Below are positions 6,813 through 7,886 of a DNA stretch of 7,886 nucleotides, piece after piece. This DNA is from Candidatus Mcinerneyibacteriota bacterium. Its GTDB lineage: Bacteria > Macinerneyibacteriota > Macinerneyibacteria > Macinerneyibacteriales > DSCS01. Positions within the stretch are counted from its first letter, which is position 1. Each line of letters starts with the position of its first letter. The position numbers were made by a program, and so were the translations under genes. The notes below the pieces were generated by a model that saw only the letters and a program-made list of their open reading frames with translations, searched no databases and was not told where the DNA came from. The stretch spans positions 1 through 7,886 of the forward strand of contig JAFGWL010000069.1 of NCBI GenBank assembly GCA_016937175.1, in the 5' to 3' direction.

Positions 6813-6840
6813 ACCATACTCAGATTTCCTTTTCTTTCAA
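6813..6840 (-). promoter_or_regulatory. Possible promoter for tex
   Basis: On the minus strand TTGAAA (complement of 6835-6840, 5 of 6) and TATGGT (complement of 6813-6818, 4 of 6) are 16 bases apart, with the tex ATG 30 bases beyond the -10. The spacing and position are right, but the -10 is weak. Confidence 0.35.
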
Positions 6841-6863
6841 CTAAATCTTTTTCATCTTAATCC

Positions 6864-6892
6864 TTGAAAGGCATGTAAACTGATTTTACACT
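6864..6892 (+). promoter_or_regulatory. Promoter for the Ldh2-family dehydrogenase
   Basis: TTGAAA (6864-6869, 5 of 6) and TACACT (6887-6892, 4 of 6) are separated by exactly 17 bases. Transcription would begin near 6899, just before the AGGAG at 6902-6906, giving a very short leader of about 14 nt. A 17-bp dyad fills most of the spacer and overlaps the -10, which suggests repression. Confidence 0.5.
6874..6890. promoter_or_regulatory. Candidate operator: TGTAAA-N5-TTTACA dyad
   Basis: A perfect 6-bp inverted repeat with a 5-base centre (CTGAT) lies between the -35 and -10 of the dehydrogenase promoter and covers the first four bases of the -10. This is the usual placement for a repressor site. 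The regulator is not in the window and I cannot assign the family from the motif alone. A chance dyad in A/T-rich DNA is the alternative. Confidence 0.45.
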
Positions 6893-6912
6893 ACACAAAA
6901 AAGGAGTAGCCT

Positions 6913-7886
6913 ATGGAAAGGATATATTGGGTCGATTTTGACCTGCTGGAAACGTTCATGGCCGAGGTCTTTACCCGCATGGGTATCCCCAAAAAAGAAG
7001 CAGAGATCTGCGCGGAGATCCTCATCACCTCCGACAAACGGGGGATCGATTCCCACGGGATCGGACGGTTCAAGCCCATCTATATCGACAGGATCAAAGC
7101 GGGACAGATCAACCCTGTGACCAAAATCGACGTGGTTCGGGAAGCCCCGGCCACAGCTGTCCTTGACGGCAACAACGGCATGGGCCAGGTCATCGCCCAC
7201 AAAGCCATGTCCATGGCCATTGAAAAAGCGCGCCGCTACGGGATCGGCATGGTGGCCGTGCGAAACTCCAACCATTATGGCATCGCCGGCTACTATTCGC
7301 TTATGGCCGTCAAAGAAAACATGATCGGCATCACAGGGACCAATGCCCGGCCCTCCATCGCCCCCACCTTCGGCGTGGAGAATATGATGGGGACCAATCC
7401 CCTCACCTTCGGGATTCCCACCGATGAGGAGTTCCCCTTTGTTCTGGACTGCGCCACATCGGTCTCCCAGCGGGGAAAGATCGAGACCCTGGCGCGTTTG
7501 GGAAAACCTACCCCGGAAGGGTGGGTCATCGACCGAAACGGAAAATATATGACCGACTCCGAAGCCATCCTGAAAGCCCTTGTCACAGGAGACGCGGCTC
7601 TTGTCCCTGTGGGAGGGCAGGGGGAGATCACCGCGGGCTATAAAGGATACGGTTATGCTGCCGTGGTGGAGATCCTTTCTGCAGCCCTCCAGCACGGAGC
7701 TTATATGAAGATGCTCACTGGGTTCAATGAAAAGGGAGAAAAGGATACCTATAAACTGGGACACTTCTTCATCGCCATGGATATTGCCTCCTTCATCGAC
7801 CCGGAAGATTTTAAGAAGACTGCAGGCGACATCGTGCGTGCCCTGCGCCATTCTGAAAAAGCCCCGGGAGCCCAACGCATCTGGAC
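6913..7886 (+). CDS. Ldh2-family malate/L-lactate (2-hydroxyacid) dehydrogenase, 3' end cut off
   Basis: The first 324 residues of an NAD(P)-dependent oxidoreductase of the malate/L-lactate dehydrogenase type 2 family. This is a non-Rossmann fold shared with ureidoglycolate, sulfolactate and 2,3-diketogulonate dehydrogenases. It is open to the window end with no stop; relatives are about 330-360 residues, so little is missing. Family blocks in order are DSHGIGRF (46-53, containing the conserved His48), NSNHYGIAGYY (118-128), GTNARPSIAP (142-151), MGTNPLTFGIP (159-169), LDCATSVSQRGKIE (178-191), KPTPEGWVID (198-207) and GYKGYGYAAVVEIL (242-255). These are cytoplasmic enzymes interconverting 2-keto and 2-hydroxy acids. 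The substrate cannot be read from sequence, and the family is often mis-named malate dehydrogenase. AGGAG stands 6 nt before the ATG. The gene diverges from tex across a 129-bp spacer and carries a dyad-bearing promoter, suggesting substrate-responsive control. Confidence 0.92.
   Translation, partial: MERIYWVDFDLLETFMAEVFTRMGIPKKEAEICAEILITSDKRGIDSHGIGRFKPIYIDRIKAGQINPVTKIDVVREAPATAVLDGNNGMGQVIAHKAMSMAIEKARRYGIGMVAVRNSNHYGIAGYYSLMAVKENMIGITGTNARPSIAPTFGVENMMGTNPLTFGIPTDEEFPFVLDCATSVSQRGKIETLARLGKPTPEGWVIDRNGKYMTDSEAILKALVTGDAALVPVGGQGEITAGYKGYGYAAVVEILSAALQHGAYMKMLTGFNEKGEKDTYKLGHFFIAMDIASFIDPEDFKKTAGDIVRALRHSEKAPGAQRIW

Noticed and set aside
6886-7875. A 329-codon open frame on the minus strand opposite the Ldh2-family dehydrogenase.
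   Set aside because: It lies wholly antisense to a gene with clear family motifs. Its translation is rich in His, Gly, Asp and Phe, as expected from reading codon-biased DNA backwards, and it has no recognisable domain or sensible SD.

Overview
This window reads as ordinary chromosomal DNA of a bacterium. GC content looks moderate (about half), Shine-Dalgarno sites are canonical (AGGAGG-type), and genes are packed tightly with short or overlapping junctions. There are no insertion sequences, phage genes, CRISPR arrays or RNA genes that I can recognise. The gene set (solo AhpF-like disulfide reductase, arginine deiminase, membrane-anchored M23 peptidase, Tex, Ldh2-family dehydrogenase) fits an anaerobe or facultative fermenter. 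The N-terminal layout of the M23 protein, with a short basic lead, a 'VLPHDE'-like box and then one membrane helix, reminds me of Spirochaetota. That placement is a guess, not a demonstrated fact.

Layout, left to right. (1) A plus-strand pair: the 3' end of an unidentified acidic-tailed gene, overlapping by 11 nt a flavoprotein of the thioredoxin reductase/AhpF family. (2) Two minus-strand genes converge on it: arginine deiminase, then, through a 7-nt ATGGTAA overlap, an exported glutaminyl-cyclase-like M28 protein. The flavoprotein and the M28 gene share one CTAG that provides both stop codons. A good sigma70-type promoter (TTGAAC-17-TATAGT) precedes the deiminase. (3) Upstream of that, also on minus, lies a membrane-anchored coiled-coil LytM/M23 peptidase. 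A strong promoter (TTGACA-16-TATCAT with an A/T-rich upstream tract) lies so close to its gene that the longest reading frame starts inside the -35 box. The real start is therefore further in and may be leaderless. (4) Tex, the S1/YqgF-domain RNA-binding transcription factor, is on minus. (5) A 129-bp divergent spacer then leads to an Ldh2-family NAD(P)-dependent 2-hydroxyacid dehydrogenase on plus, cut by the window end. Its promoter carries a 17-bp dyad that overlaps the -10 box and looks like an operator.

Functionally, the deiminase (arginine to citrulline plus ammonia) and the exported M28 protein form one translationally coupled unit. The usual arginine-deiminase partners (ornithine carbamoyltransferase, carbamate kinase, arginine/ornithine antiporter) are not visible here. 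I do not see a clearly new multi-gene system. The most interesting points are the deiminase/cyclase-like pair, the missing NADPH motif in the flavoprotein, and the regulatory architecture at the M23 and dehydrogenase promoters.
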